Assembly (NCBI GenBank): GCA_030642225.1
Contig: DAOWOC010000050.1
Span: 1 to 6,993, forward strand
Length of the DNA: 6,993 nt
Direction: 5' to 3'
Source of the DNA: Deltaproteobacteria bacterium
GTDB taxonomy: Bacteria > Desulfobacterota > DAOWOC01
The position numbers and the translations under genes are program-made. A model generated the notes under the pieces. That model worked only from the letters and a program-made list of their open reading frames with translations, had not been told where the DNA came from and did not search any database. Of this stretch, positions 1 through 5,313 are shown one piece after another (within the stretch, counting starts at the first letter, position 1; every line of letters begins with the position of its first letter).

Positions 1-93
1 ACGACCCGATGAGAAAATGCAGGGGTGCGGCGATGGCCGGGACCCTCAGCAACGGCCCCGCAGCCACCGACGACCCCCGCTCGGCTGACGTCA
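1..93. other. GC-rich left edge, probably foreign or chimeric
   Basis: These bases are about 70% G+C by direct count, against roughly one third in the rest of the window, and the change is abrupt at about 90-95. One plus-strand frame (starting at base 3) is open up to a TAG at 105-107 with mostly G or C in third positions, and one minus-strand frame is also open, as expected of DNA from a high-GC organism. Nothing in either frame is recognised. The likely explanations are a chimeric read or assembly join, or contamination. A real horizontal junction is possible but less likely given that it sits exactly at the window end. Confidence 0.6.
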
Positions 94-94
94 G

Positions 95-361
95 ATGCTT
101 TTAGGAAATAGACGGCGAAAACTTGCTTTTTTTACTTTGACAGAACTTGCCGGATGTGGGAGCAATATTTTTCAGGGTGATATCCTTATATTACAAGGGT
201 TTAAAGGGAGCTTTCCCATATTACTTGAAAAAAAGATTGATATGGAGATCAGATGGATTATTGACCATCCTTTTTTAAAGGAAATTATGGCCGGATGTCA
301 ATTTATTAACATGCCTCAAAGTGTTTGTGATAAGATAAAAGATATTGTTGATTCTGAATAA
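95..361 (+). CDS. PilZ-like domain protein, C-terminal part (5' end probably lost)
   Basis: The frame is open from ATG 95 to TAA 359-361 (88 codons), but that ATG has no Shine-Dalgarno and sits at the composition break, so it is probably an internal codon of a longer gene cut by the foreign-looking left edge. An in-frame TGA at 86-88 lies inside that GC-rich piece. The visible protein has an RRR cluster (residues 6-8), a Gly-rich turn (about 20-22), a GDILIL strand (28-33), a strand ending in IRW (52-54), and GCQFINMP (67-74) followed by a C-terminal helix. This order resembles the second half of a PilZ domain, the cyclic-di-GMP receptor fold, where a G-D-x-L strand, a V/I-x-W strand and a G-x-x-F strand occur in sequence. 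The upstream RxxxR and D/NxSxxG ligand-binding motifs are missing or degenerate, so c-di-GMP binding cannot be claimed. It converges on the methyltransferase gene with only 27 bp between the stops. Confidence 0.5.
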   Translation: MLLGNRRRKLAFFTLTELAGCGSNIFQGDILILQGFKGSFPILLEKKIDMEIRWIIDHPFLKEIMAGCQFINMPQSVCDKIKDIVDSE

Positions 362-388
362 ATAGGGGTGAAATTCTTTTCGTCCATA

Positions 389-1369
389 CTATGGTTTTAC
401 AGCTTCAACTATACAATCCATCTCATTATCTTTATGAATTATTTCAGGATTAATGAATCCCGCATAAATTAAATCTTCACTGACCTCGTCAAGGGTATAA
501 GTCCCTCCATGAGGAGTCATTACAAGCATATTAACAGCAAATATTGCCCCGCCCGGAGGTTTTGTCCTTGTTTTATCCATAATATGATCCCTTATCCATA
601 TTTTTCCTTTATGAATAAGGGCATTAAAACATTTTTTAAAAAGCATCCTGTTCTGTTTCCTGTTATTTTGATGTATTATGGCTGAAAGCCATACAAGGTC
701 ATGTCCTGCAGGGAGTGTATCCTTATAAAAATCCCCTGATTTAAAGGTTATTCTTTTTAAAAGTTCGCTTCCCTTTAATTTTTTACATGCAAGGGAAATC
801 ACAGGTGAAAGGTCAAAAAGTGTAGCCCTGGCCCCTTTTATGGCATTTAAAAAAGCAATAGTGTATGTCCCTGATGCCCCACCAACATCCAGTATATTTT
901 TTGCCCATGAAGGATCGAGCTTTGTTGTCAGATTATCCGCAACATCTCTTTCAATAACATGCATTGCCATTATAAATGATTGTAATGACTTTTCATCCTT
1001 TAATACCTTATGGCCGTTGCCCCTGTTATTTTTTATGATATCTGACAGGGATGACCAATTATGCCACATGCTGTTTAAGTGCTCGATCATTGGGATTATA
1101 GATTCTTCGGCCTCAGCACTTAGCGCCTTTGCAAGGCCTTTGGGGACATTATAGACATCATCTTTTTTTTCAATTAATTGTATGGCTGTAAGCGCATCAA
1201 GCAGAATAATTAGCGCATTTAAATCCCATGGGTTCTCAAGTATAATCTCTTTGGCAGTGGCAGGTAATTTTGTAAAAATTTCAAGCTCTGCTGCGGTTAA
1301 AATAAGCCTGCTTGCGCAAAAGCCTTTTGCCATCACTAATATATCCTGATATTCATTTTTTATTAGCAA
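389..1369 (-). CDS. SAM-dependent O-methyltransferase (acetylserotonin/hydroxyneurosporene OMT type)
   Basis: This is a 326-aa class I methyltransferase of the Methyltransf_2 family, which transfers the methyl group of S-adenosylmethionine to hydroxyl groups of small aromatic, polyketide or carotenoid substrates in the cytoplasm. Residues ~10-85 form an N-terminal winged-helix dimerisation region. Motif I is DVGGASGTY (161-169), an acidic SAM-ribose ligand follows at Asp186 (LFDL), and GDFYKD (212-217) comes next. IIHQN places His233 where this family has its catalytic base (HDW in plant enzymes). The length is normal for the family. The start is a TTG at 1369: an in-frame stop lies immediately upstream (1373-1375) and a GGGGAT ribosome site lies 5-6 bases before it; the first ATG is codon 13. 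The gene stands alone, with no biosynthetic partners in view, so the substrate is unknown. It faces the kinase gene across a divergent spacer. Confidence 0.88.
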   Translation of the reverse strand: MLIKNEYQDILVMAKGFCASRLILTAAELEIFTKLPATAKEIILENPWDLNALIILLDALTAIQLIEKKDDVYNVPKGLAKALSAEAEESIIPMIEHLNSMWHNWSSLSDIIKNNRGNGHKVLKDEKSLQSFIMAMHVIERDVADNLTTKLDPSWAKNILDVGGASGTYTIAFLNAIKGARATLFDLSPVISLACKKLKGSELLKRITFKSGDFYKDTLPAGHDLVWLSAIIHQNNRKQNRMLFKKCFNALIHKGKIWIRDHIMDKTRTKPPGGAIFAVNMLVMTPHGGTYTLDEVSEDLIYAGFINPEIIHKDNEMDCIVEAVKP

Positions 1370-1374
1370 TATCT

Positions 1375-1381
1375 ATCCCCC
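1375..1381 (-). promoter_or_regulatory. Ribosome binding site supporting a TTG start
   Basis: Read on the minus strand this is GGGGGAT, placed 5 bases before TTG 1369. It is G-rich and correctly spaced, and the only earlier in-frame codons run into a TAG, so it decides the start of the O-methyltransferase in favour of TTG rather than the ATG at codon 13. Confidence 0.55.
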
Positions 1382-1402
1382 TGATTATTTTTATATGTTG
1401 AG

Positions 1403-1457
1403 ATATTAATATATATTAATATTAATCAAATCGTGAAAAGTTATTAAATTTTAATAA
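1403..1457. repeat. Two AT-only inverted repeats in the divergent spacer
   Basis: ATATTAATATATATTAATAT (1403-1422) is a 20-bp perfect palindrome, and TTATTAAA/TTTAATAA (1441-1457) is an 8-bp inverted repeat around a single T. Both lie between the O-methyltransferase and the kinase. Such symmetry arises easily in DNA this rich in A and T, so they are recorded as possible promoter or operator elements only. The rest of the 251-bp spacer (1370-1620) shows no RNA gene and no further open frame of note. Confidence 0.3.
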
Positions 1458-1483
1458 TTTAATTAAGATAGTAGCAATATAAT

Positions 1484-1497
1484 AATACCATGGTATT
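1484..1497. promoter_or_regulatory. 14-bp perfect palindrome, candidate operator
   Basis: AATACCATGGTATT is a perfect palindrome near the middle of the divergent spacer. Unlike the nearby AT-only repeats, it has a central CCATGG, so chance is a weaker explanation. Its position, 124 bp before the kinase start and 115 bp before the methyltransferase start, suits a binding site for a dimeric regulator of one or both genes. No regulator gene is in the window and no family is assigned. Confidence 0.3.
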
Positions 1498-1620
1498 TAA
1501 TATATTATCGTGGTTTTTGTATCAGCAGATGAATATTGTTTTTAAAATAAGGCTTTTTAAAGCTGTTTTTAGTTGTTATAAGGTTGTGAAATAAAAATAA
1601 ATTTTACAGGGAGTAAGAAT

Positions 1621-2543
1621 ATGCAAATACTGGTATCAGGATCGCTTGCTTATGACAGGATTATGGATTTCCCGGGAAAATTTTCCGATCATATTATGCC
1701 TGATAAAATACATGTTTTGAACGTTTGTTTTATGGTAAACGGTCTTATTGAAAAATTTGGAGGAACAGCAGGGAATATAGCCTACAGCCTTTCTTTGCTT
1801 GGAGAAAAACCTGTTATACTTGCTACTTCGGGCAAAGATTTTGAAAATTATGAAAAAAGGCTCAAAAAATTGTGTCTTTCTTTGAAGGGTATAAGAAACA
1901 TAGCAGATGAATTTACTTCAGGGGCATATATTACGACTGATAAGGCCGATAATCAGATCACCGGTTTTAATCCCGGTGCCATGAAATATCCTTCCCATTA
2001 TGATTTTAACGGACTGAATTCCTTGGAAACACTTGCTATTGTTGCACCGGGCAATTTGGATGATATGCTTGAATATAGTAGCATTTATAAGGAACGTAAA
2101 ATTCCTTATATCTTTGATCCTGGCCAGTCAATAACATCTTTCACGGGTGATGAATTAGCTGTAATGATAAATGGTTCAATGATATTAATTTCAAATGATT
2201 ATGAATTGGAGATGATAAGAAAACAGACCAAATGGGATATCTCTGAGATACTTGATAAAACCGGTTCAATTATAACTACCATGGGTGAAGACGGCGCTGT
2301 TATTAAAAGGCAGAATAATGAAATCAAGATTCCGGCATCAAAGGTATCCCATGTTGCTGATCCGACAGGGGCCGGTGATGCGTTCAGAGCCGGGCTTATA
2401 AAGGGGCTTGTGGCAGGAAAAGATATTGAAGATGCAGCTCTTTAGGTTCTACATGTGCGAGTTATGCCGTGGAAAAATATGGGACACAGGAACATGAGTT
2501 TACCATGGAAGAGTTTTCAAAACGGTATAAAGATAATTTTTGA
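1621..2543 (+). CDS. PfkB-family carbohydrate/adenosine kinase, frameshifted near its 3' end
   Basis: This is a cytoplasmic ribokinase-superfamily kinase that phosphorylates a sugar or nucleoside with ATP; relatives in Desulfobacterota are often annotated as adenosine kinase, but the substrate is not proven. The N-terminal VSGSLAYDRIMDF strand leads to the PfkB signature around GGTAGN (47-52). ITGFNPGAM lies mid-protein, and DPTGAGDAFRAG (247-258) carries the anion hole and the catalytic base Asp253. ATG 1621 has an AGGGAG ribosome site 7 bases upstream. The initial frame ends at TAG 2443-2445 after 274 residues. The next frame continues directly from GGT 2445 with GSTCASYAVEKYGTQ and FTMEEFSKRYKDNF to TGA 2541-2543, which is the expected C-terminal helix region of this family. 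The intact gene would encode about 307 residues, the family's usual length. The break fits loss of one base, for example a T from the TTT run at 2441-2443. It could be a real mutation or a sequencing error; enzyme activity without the tail is uncertain. Confidence 0.85.
2439..2447 (+). other. Frameshift site in the PfkB kinase gene
   Basis: The bases TCTTTAGGT contain the premature TAG. Adding one base in the short T run would read Leu-Leu-Gly and join the two frames into DAALLGSTCASYAVE. There is no classic slippery heptamer and no clear hairpin just downstream, so programmed frameshifting is not supported. An indel mutation or a sequencing or assembly error is more likely. Confidence 0.75.
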
Positions 2544-2585
2544 TTTTTTCTTTACAAATTGTAAAAAAAACAGCATTAATTAAAA

Positions 2586-2614
2586 CTGTTTTTAAACAGG
2601 CTGAAACTTTTTTT
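2586..2614 (+). terminator. Weak candidate terminator after the kinase gene
   Basis: CTGTTT/AAACAG (2586-2599) can form a short hairpin, and a seven-T run ends at 2614. An alternative stem pairs AAAAACAG (2566-2573) with CTGTTTTT (2586-2593). Both stems are AT-rich and short, and the region overlaps the proposed promoter for the next gene, so this is tentative. Confidence 0.25.
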
Positions 2615-2629
2615 GATAATTTGTATAAT
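2601..2629 (+). promoter_or_regulatory. Sigma-70-type promoter for the universal stress protein gene
   Basis: A perfect TATAAT (2624-2629) lies 17 bp downstream of CTGAAA (2601-2606), which matches four of six consensus -35 bases. Transcription would start near 2636 and give a leader of about 105 nt before ATG 2743. The assignment rests only on matches to the general bacterial housekeeping consensus in an AT-rich region. Confidence 0.45.
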
Positions 2630-2645
2630 ATTTTCAACGTATTAA

Positions 2646-2664
2646 AGATACAAGGGTTGTATCT
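2646..2664. promoter_or_regulatory. Inverted repeat in the stress-protein leader (operator or leader hairpin)
   Basis: AGATACAA and TTGTATCT form a perfect 8-bp inverted repeat around GGG, starting about 10 bases after the predicted transcription start. It could bind a dimeric repressor as DNA or fold as a small RNA hairpin with a tight GGG loop. It has no T run, so it is not a terminator. Confidence 0.4.
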
Positions 2665-2728
2665 ATTCTGGAATAACTATTGCTTTGAAAAGATTGCAGA
2701 TTAATTATATGACTTATAAATTTTTATT

Positions 2729-2735
2729 AAGGAGG
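2729..2735 (+). promoter_or_regulatory. Perfect Shine-Dalgarno for the universal stress protein
   Basis: AAGGAGG stands 7 bases before ATG 2743, the strongest ribosome site in the window. It fixes the start and suggests high translation. Confidence 0.75.
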
Positions 2736-2742
2736 TTTAATT

Positions 2743-3675
2743 ATGCAAGGTTATGAAAAAATATTGCTGGCAGTCGACGGTTCAGATAATGCCCTTGAAA
2801 TGGTAAGGTATGCAGGTCAATTTGTACCTTTTAAAAATATGAAGATGGTACTTTATAATGTAAGCAGCAGTATACCGGATACTTACTGGGATATTGAAAT
2901 GCAGCCGGGGTATGCCAAAAAGATTCATGAGGTTAAGGCGTGGGAAAGACAGCAAAAAAAGGTAATGAAAGAATATATGGATAAGGCGGTTAAATTGTTG
3001 ATAAAGGGTGGCATCCCGGATAGTTCTATAAAAGTTAAGATACATGACAGGGAAAAAGGGATTGCAAGGGATATTATTAAAGAGGCTAAAAAAGATTATA
3101 TAGCTGTGCTTGTCGGGAGGAAAGGGCTTAGTAATTTAAAGGATATTGTGCTGGGAAGTGTTGCAATCAAACTTTTAGAAAAACTTAATTTTGCCACATT
3201 AATTGTAGTTGGAGAGAAGAGCAAAGATCCAATGAAATTTTTGTTTGCTCTGGATGGCTCGGAGAATTCAATGTCTGCGGTTAAATATGTTGGCGATTTT
3301 ATCGGTGGAAAAGATATTAGCGCAAGTCTTGTTCATGTGGTCAGGGCGTCTGCCACGCACGGGCTTGGTTATGAAAGATTTTTTTCCATTAATGAAGATA
3401 TTGACAAAGTAAAAGAAAAAATGAATGTTTTTTTTGATAAGGCTAAAGAGCACCTTGTGAATGTCGGGTTTAAACCGGATGCTGTCAGCTCAAGGATCAT
3501 TAGCGGCGCTCAAAGCAGGGCTGTGGAGATTATTAAAGAAGCCGGAGAAGAAGGGTGCGGGTCAATTGTTGTCGGAAGAAGGGGGTTGTCAAGGGTTAAG
3601 GAATTTTTTATTGGCAGGGTAAGTAATAAGATTATTCATATGGCACGTGAACATGTTGTCTGGGTAGTCAGCTGA
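2743..3675 (+). CDS. Tandem-domain universal stress protein (UspA family)
   Basis: The 310-aa protein contains two UspA domains in tandem, residues ~4-157 and ~164-310, each a Rossmann-like nucleotide-binding fold of a cytoplasmic stress-response protein. Each begins with a beta strand and a conserved Asp: LLAVDGSDNA (Asp11) and LFALDGSENS (Asp171). Domain 1 keeps the full ATP-binding pattern G-2x-G-9x-G-S at GRKG (125-128) and GS (138-139). Domain 2 has GRRG (278-281) and then Gly291-Arg292, so the final Ser/Thr is replaced by Arg. This suggests that one domain binds ATP and the other is altered or structural. The gene appears monocistronic: it has its own predicted promoter, leader dyad and strong ribosome site, and a hairpin terminator follows. 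Duplicated-domain Usps are common; the specific stress cannot be told from sequence. Confidence 0.93.
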   Translation: MQGYEKILLAVDGSDNALEMVRYAGQFVPFKNMKMVLYNVSSSIPDTYWDIEMQPGYAKKIHEVKAWERQQKKVMKEYMDKAVKLLIKGGIPDSSIKVKIHDREKGIARDIIKEAKKDYIAVLVGRKGLSNLKDIVLGSVAIKLLEKLNFATLIVVGEKSKDPMKFLFALDGSENSMSAVKYVGDFIGGKDISASLVHVVRASATHGLGYERFFSINEDIDKVKEKMNVFFDKAKEHLVNVGFKPDAVSSRIISGAQSRAVEIIKEAGEEGCGSIVVGRRGLSRVKEFFIGRVSNKIIHMAREHVVWVVS

Positions 3676-3706
3676 CAATAACAGCGCTTACTAAGGTCAT
3701 TTTTAT

Positions 3707-3767
3707 CAATAAAATAAGCGGAACAATTTTTTAAAAAAGAGTTGTTTCGCTTATTTATTGGTTTTTG
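3707..3767 (+). terminator. Strong intrinsic terminator between convergent genes
   Basis: CAATAAAATAAGCGGAACAA (3707-3726) pairs with TTGTTTCGCTTATTTATTG (3742-3760): 15 continuous pairs including one G-U, then one bulged A and four more pairs. The loop, 3727-3741, contains TTTTTTAAAAAA. GTTTTTG follows at 3761-3767. It begins 31 bases after the stop of the stress protein and ends 11 bases before the stop of the carbonic-anhydrase-like gene. The T-rich tail favours the plus strand; on the minus strand the bases beyond the stem are A-rich, so termination there would be weaker. Confidence 0.8.
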
Positions 3768-3771
3768 TCGG

Positions 3772-3784
3772 ATTATTATCAATC
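3772..3784 (-). repeat. 13-nt copy of the downstream tandem-repeat core at a gene end
   Basis: ATTATTATCAATC here is identical to 4342-4354 inside the 20-bp tandem repeat at 4341-4396. On the minus strand it reads GATTGATAATAAT and covers the last codon and stop of the carbonic-anhydrase-like gene, giving a TGA-TAA-TAA string. Common origin with the other copies is possible, but simple AT-rich stop-codon sequence is an alternative. Confidence 0.5.
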
Positions 3785-4324
3785 TGTCAGGACACTTTCT
3801 AAAGAAATCTCTTTTTGACCTTCAGGGTAACGTTTTGCAAGATCATTATAAAGCTTCTTGGCAAAGCCCCACATGATTTTATGATCTTCTTTAACATCGC
3901 CTATAACCTTTGCCGGAACCCCGATGGCTATCTTGTTGTCAGGGATTTTCTGGCTGTTTTTTACAAGCCCCATTTCGCCTATTATTGCCCACTCGCCAAC
4001 AACAGAATAGTCGCTGACTGTTGCGCTCATCCCGATAATTGCATTATCTTTTATTGTTGCATTATGAATCATCGCCCTATGACCTACTGTTACATTTTCT
4101 CCGATATCTGTTTTATCATCCGGCCTTGCATGTATCATAACCGCTTCTTCAATGGCCGAACCGTCGCCGACGATAATAGTCCCATAATCACCACGCAGAA
4201 TTGCGCCGTGTCCGACATAACAATATTTACCTATTATAACATCACCAATAATTTGAGCTGATGGAGCAATATAGGCTGTTTTGGATATTACTGGTTTTCT
4301 TCCTTCAAATGAGTAAACAGGCAT
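3779..4324 (-). CDS. Gamma-class carbonic anhydrase-like hexapeptide-repeat protein
   Basis: The 181-aa protein is a left-handed beta-helix protein of the gamma-carbonic anhydrase/CaiE/PaaY family, which forms trimers with a metal between subunits and, when active, interconverts CO2 and bicarbonate. Hexapeptide repeats run from about residue 12 to 140 (for example AQIIGDVIIG, NVTVGHRAMI, AIIGMSATV), followed by a C-terminal helix. The three metal-ligand histidines are present: His65 (VMIHARPD), His82 and His87 (GHRAMIH). Arg44 and Asp46 match Arg59 and Asp61 of Methanosarcina Cam. The Cam Gln75 position is Glu59 here. The acidic loop bearing Cam's proton-shuttle Glu is absent, as in most family members. 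Activity is therefore plausible but unproven. ATG 4324 has AAGGAG 7 bases upstream. It lies 54 bp downstream of the TPR lipoprotein gene on the same strand, probably in one transcript. Confidence 0.9.
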   Translation of the reverse strand: MPVYSFEGRKPVISKTAYIAPSAQIIGDVIIGKYCYVGHGAILRGDYGTIIVGDGSAIEEAVMIHARPDDKTDIGENVTVGHRAMIHNATIKDNAIIGMSATVSDYSVVGEWAIIGEMGLVKNSQKIPDNKIAIGVPAKVIGDVKEDHKIMWGFAKKLYNDLAKRYPEGQKEISLESVLTD

Positions 4325-4340
4325 TTTAAAACTCCTTTTT

Positions 4341-4396
4341 AATTATTATCAATCCATTTTAATTACTATCAATCTATTTTAATTATTATCAATCCA
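4341..4396. repeat. 20-bp tandem repeat, 2.8 copies
   Basis: The unit AATTATTATCAATCCATTTT (4341-4360) is followed by a copy with two changes (4361-4380) and a 16-base partial copy (4381-4396). The last copy encodes the C-terminal Trp-Ile-Asp-Asn-Asn and stop of the TPR lipoprotein. The other two fill the gap up to the ribosome site of the carbonic-anhydrase-like gene. Because 20 is not a multiple of 3, the extra copies are not an in-frame extension. The pattern looks like slippage or duplication of the gene's 3' end. Confidence 0.9.
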
Positions 4397-5068
4397 TGGT
4401 TTATTTTTTTTGTATGAATTAAGGCAGTTTATGTATTGATCTATCTTATCAATTCGGTTTTTTTTGTAAAGAAGGTCGATGGCTTTTTTCTGCATATTAA
4501 CAGCATTATTAAACTTGCCTGTTGCAGCATAGGCAGCAGCTAATGTGCCAAGGTTATTTGGTGTTAAATCAAGTTCAACTGCTTTTTTTGCAAGCTGAAT
4601 TGCCTGTATCCCATTACAATATTTTTTATTAGGACATGTTGCTAACAGCCATGCCAGGTTATTTAATGCCTTGGCATTTTGAGGGTTTATTTGCAGGACT
4701 TTTTTATAATCTGAAATAGAATTTTGATATTTTTTTGTTTTTTGTAGGGCCAATCCCCTGTTGAAAAATGCCTCTTCAAAATCACGATCAATTTTTATGG
4801 CGCGATCATAGTCGGCGATTGCAAGCTTGATTTTCCCTTGTTTTGCCCATGCAGCACCACGATTAACATAAGCTGAGGCATCGTTGGGGGTTATCTTAAT
4901 AGCCCTGTTGTAATCAGCAATAGCGTTGTATATATTTCCTTTATCATACCATGAGATTGCGCTGTTATAATATGCTGCCGACTCTTCCTGCATTGATGAT
5001 TTATTGCCGTTACATGCGTTAAATATGATCAGTAGTGGCAATATACATAATATAGTTAATTTTTTCAT
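4379..5068 (-). CDS. TPR-repeat lipoprotein
   Basis: The 229-aa protein has a lipoprotein signal peptide: MKK, then a hydrophobic stretch (4-16) ending in FNAC with Cys19 as the lipidation site. Phe at -3 and Asn at -2 are slightly unusual for a lipobox. About three regular TPR units follow (~31-64, 65-98, 99-132), each with the G-x-x-x-A-I-x-D-Y-x-x-A-I-x-I-x-P type pattern. Two looser ones come after, one interrupted by a Cys-containing insert (ATCPNKKYCNG, 143-153), and the last at ~170-203. TPR arrays bind protein partners, so a membrane-anchored periplasmic scaffold role is inferred; no partner is identifiable. ATG 5068 has only a weak GGTG ribosome site about 8 bases upstream. It is the first gene of a probable two-gene unit with the carbonic-anhydrase-like gene. 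Its 3' end lies in the 20-bp tandem repeat. Confidence 0.88.
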   Translation of the reverse strand: MKKLTILCILPLLIIFNACNGNKSSMQEESAAYYNSAISWYDKGNIYNAIADYNRAIKITPNDASAYVNRGAAWAKQGKIKLAIADYDRAIKIDRDFEEAFFNRGLALQKTKKYQNSISDYKKVLQINPQNAKALNNLAWLLATCPNKKYCNGIQAIQLAKKAVELDLTPNNLGTLAAAYAATGKFNNAVNMQKKAIDLLYKKNRIDKIDQYINCLNSYKKNKPWIDNN

Positions 5069-5301
5069 TTATTTAGCACCATTTTTAATTAATATTCAGC
5101 GAGGTCAAAATATTTTTTAATCAAAAAAATATAAAGATGCTTTATTTATTATTTCGCATAATTTATATTATTTACTTTGATTTTTTCATCTTTAATATTA
5201 AATAAGATAACGTAATTTATTGTGAAAGGCCAGTAACTTTGCTTGAAAATCATATTTAGTTAAATAAGACAAATTTATAAAAAAAATGCAAATAGTATAA
5301 G
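5069..5301. other. Divergent AT-rich spacer without a clear element
   Basis: This 233-bp region separates the TPR lipoprotein (minus) from the small-protein/SEC-C operon (plus) and must hold promoters for both. A 12-bp palindrome TTTAATATTAAA lies at 5191-5202 and a possible -35 TTGAAA at 5243-5248, but no well-spaced -10 could be matched to it. No RNA gene or coding frame is seen. Confidence 0.4.
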
Positions 5302-5313
5302 GTGATAAAGACT

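Noticed and set aside
840..1154. Plus-strand open frame of 104 codons inside the O-methyltransferase
   Set aside because: It is antisense to a clear methyltransferase domain, has no ribosome site and shows no recognisable composition of its own.
2436..2450. Programmed ribosomal frameshifting in the kinase
   Set aside because: No slippery heptamer is present at the join and no stable downstream structure is evident; a simple indel explains it.
2782..3453. Two minus-strand open frames inside the stress-protein gene
   Set aside because: Both lie opposite well-supported Usp domains and encode unlikely low-complexity Phe/His/Tyr-rich proteins.
3815..4261. Plus-strand open frame of 148 codons
   Set aside because: It is the antisense shadow of the hexapeptide-repeat protein, whose metal histidines and ribosome site are clear. 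Its Cys/Tyr/Ile-rich product reflects the repeat codons opposite.
4341..4396. Small CRISPR-like array
   Set aside because: The 20-bp units are directly adjacent with no unique spacers, and one unit is coding sequence; it is a simple tandem repeat.
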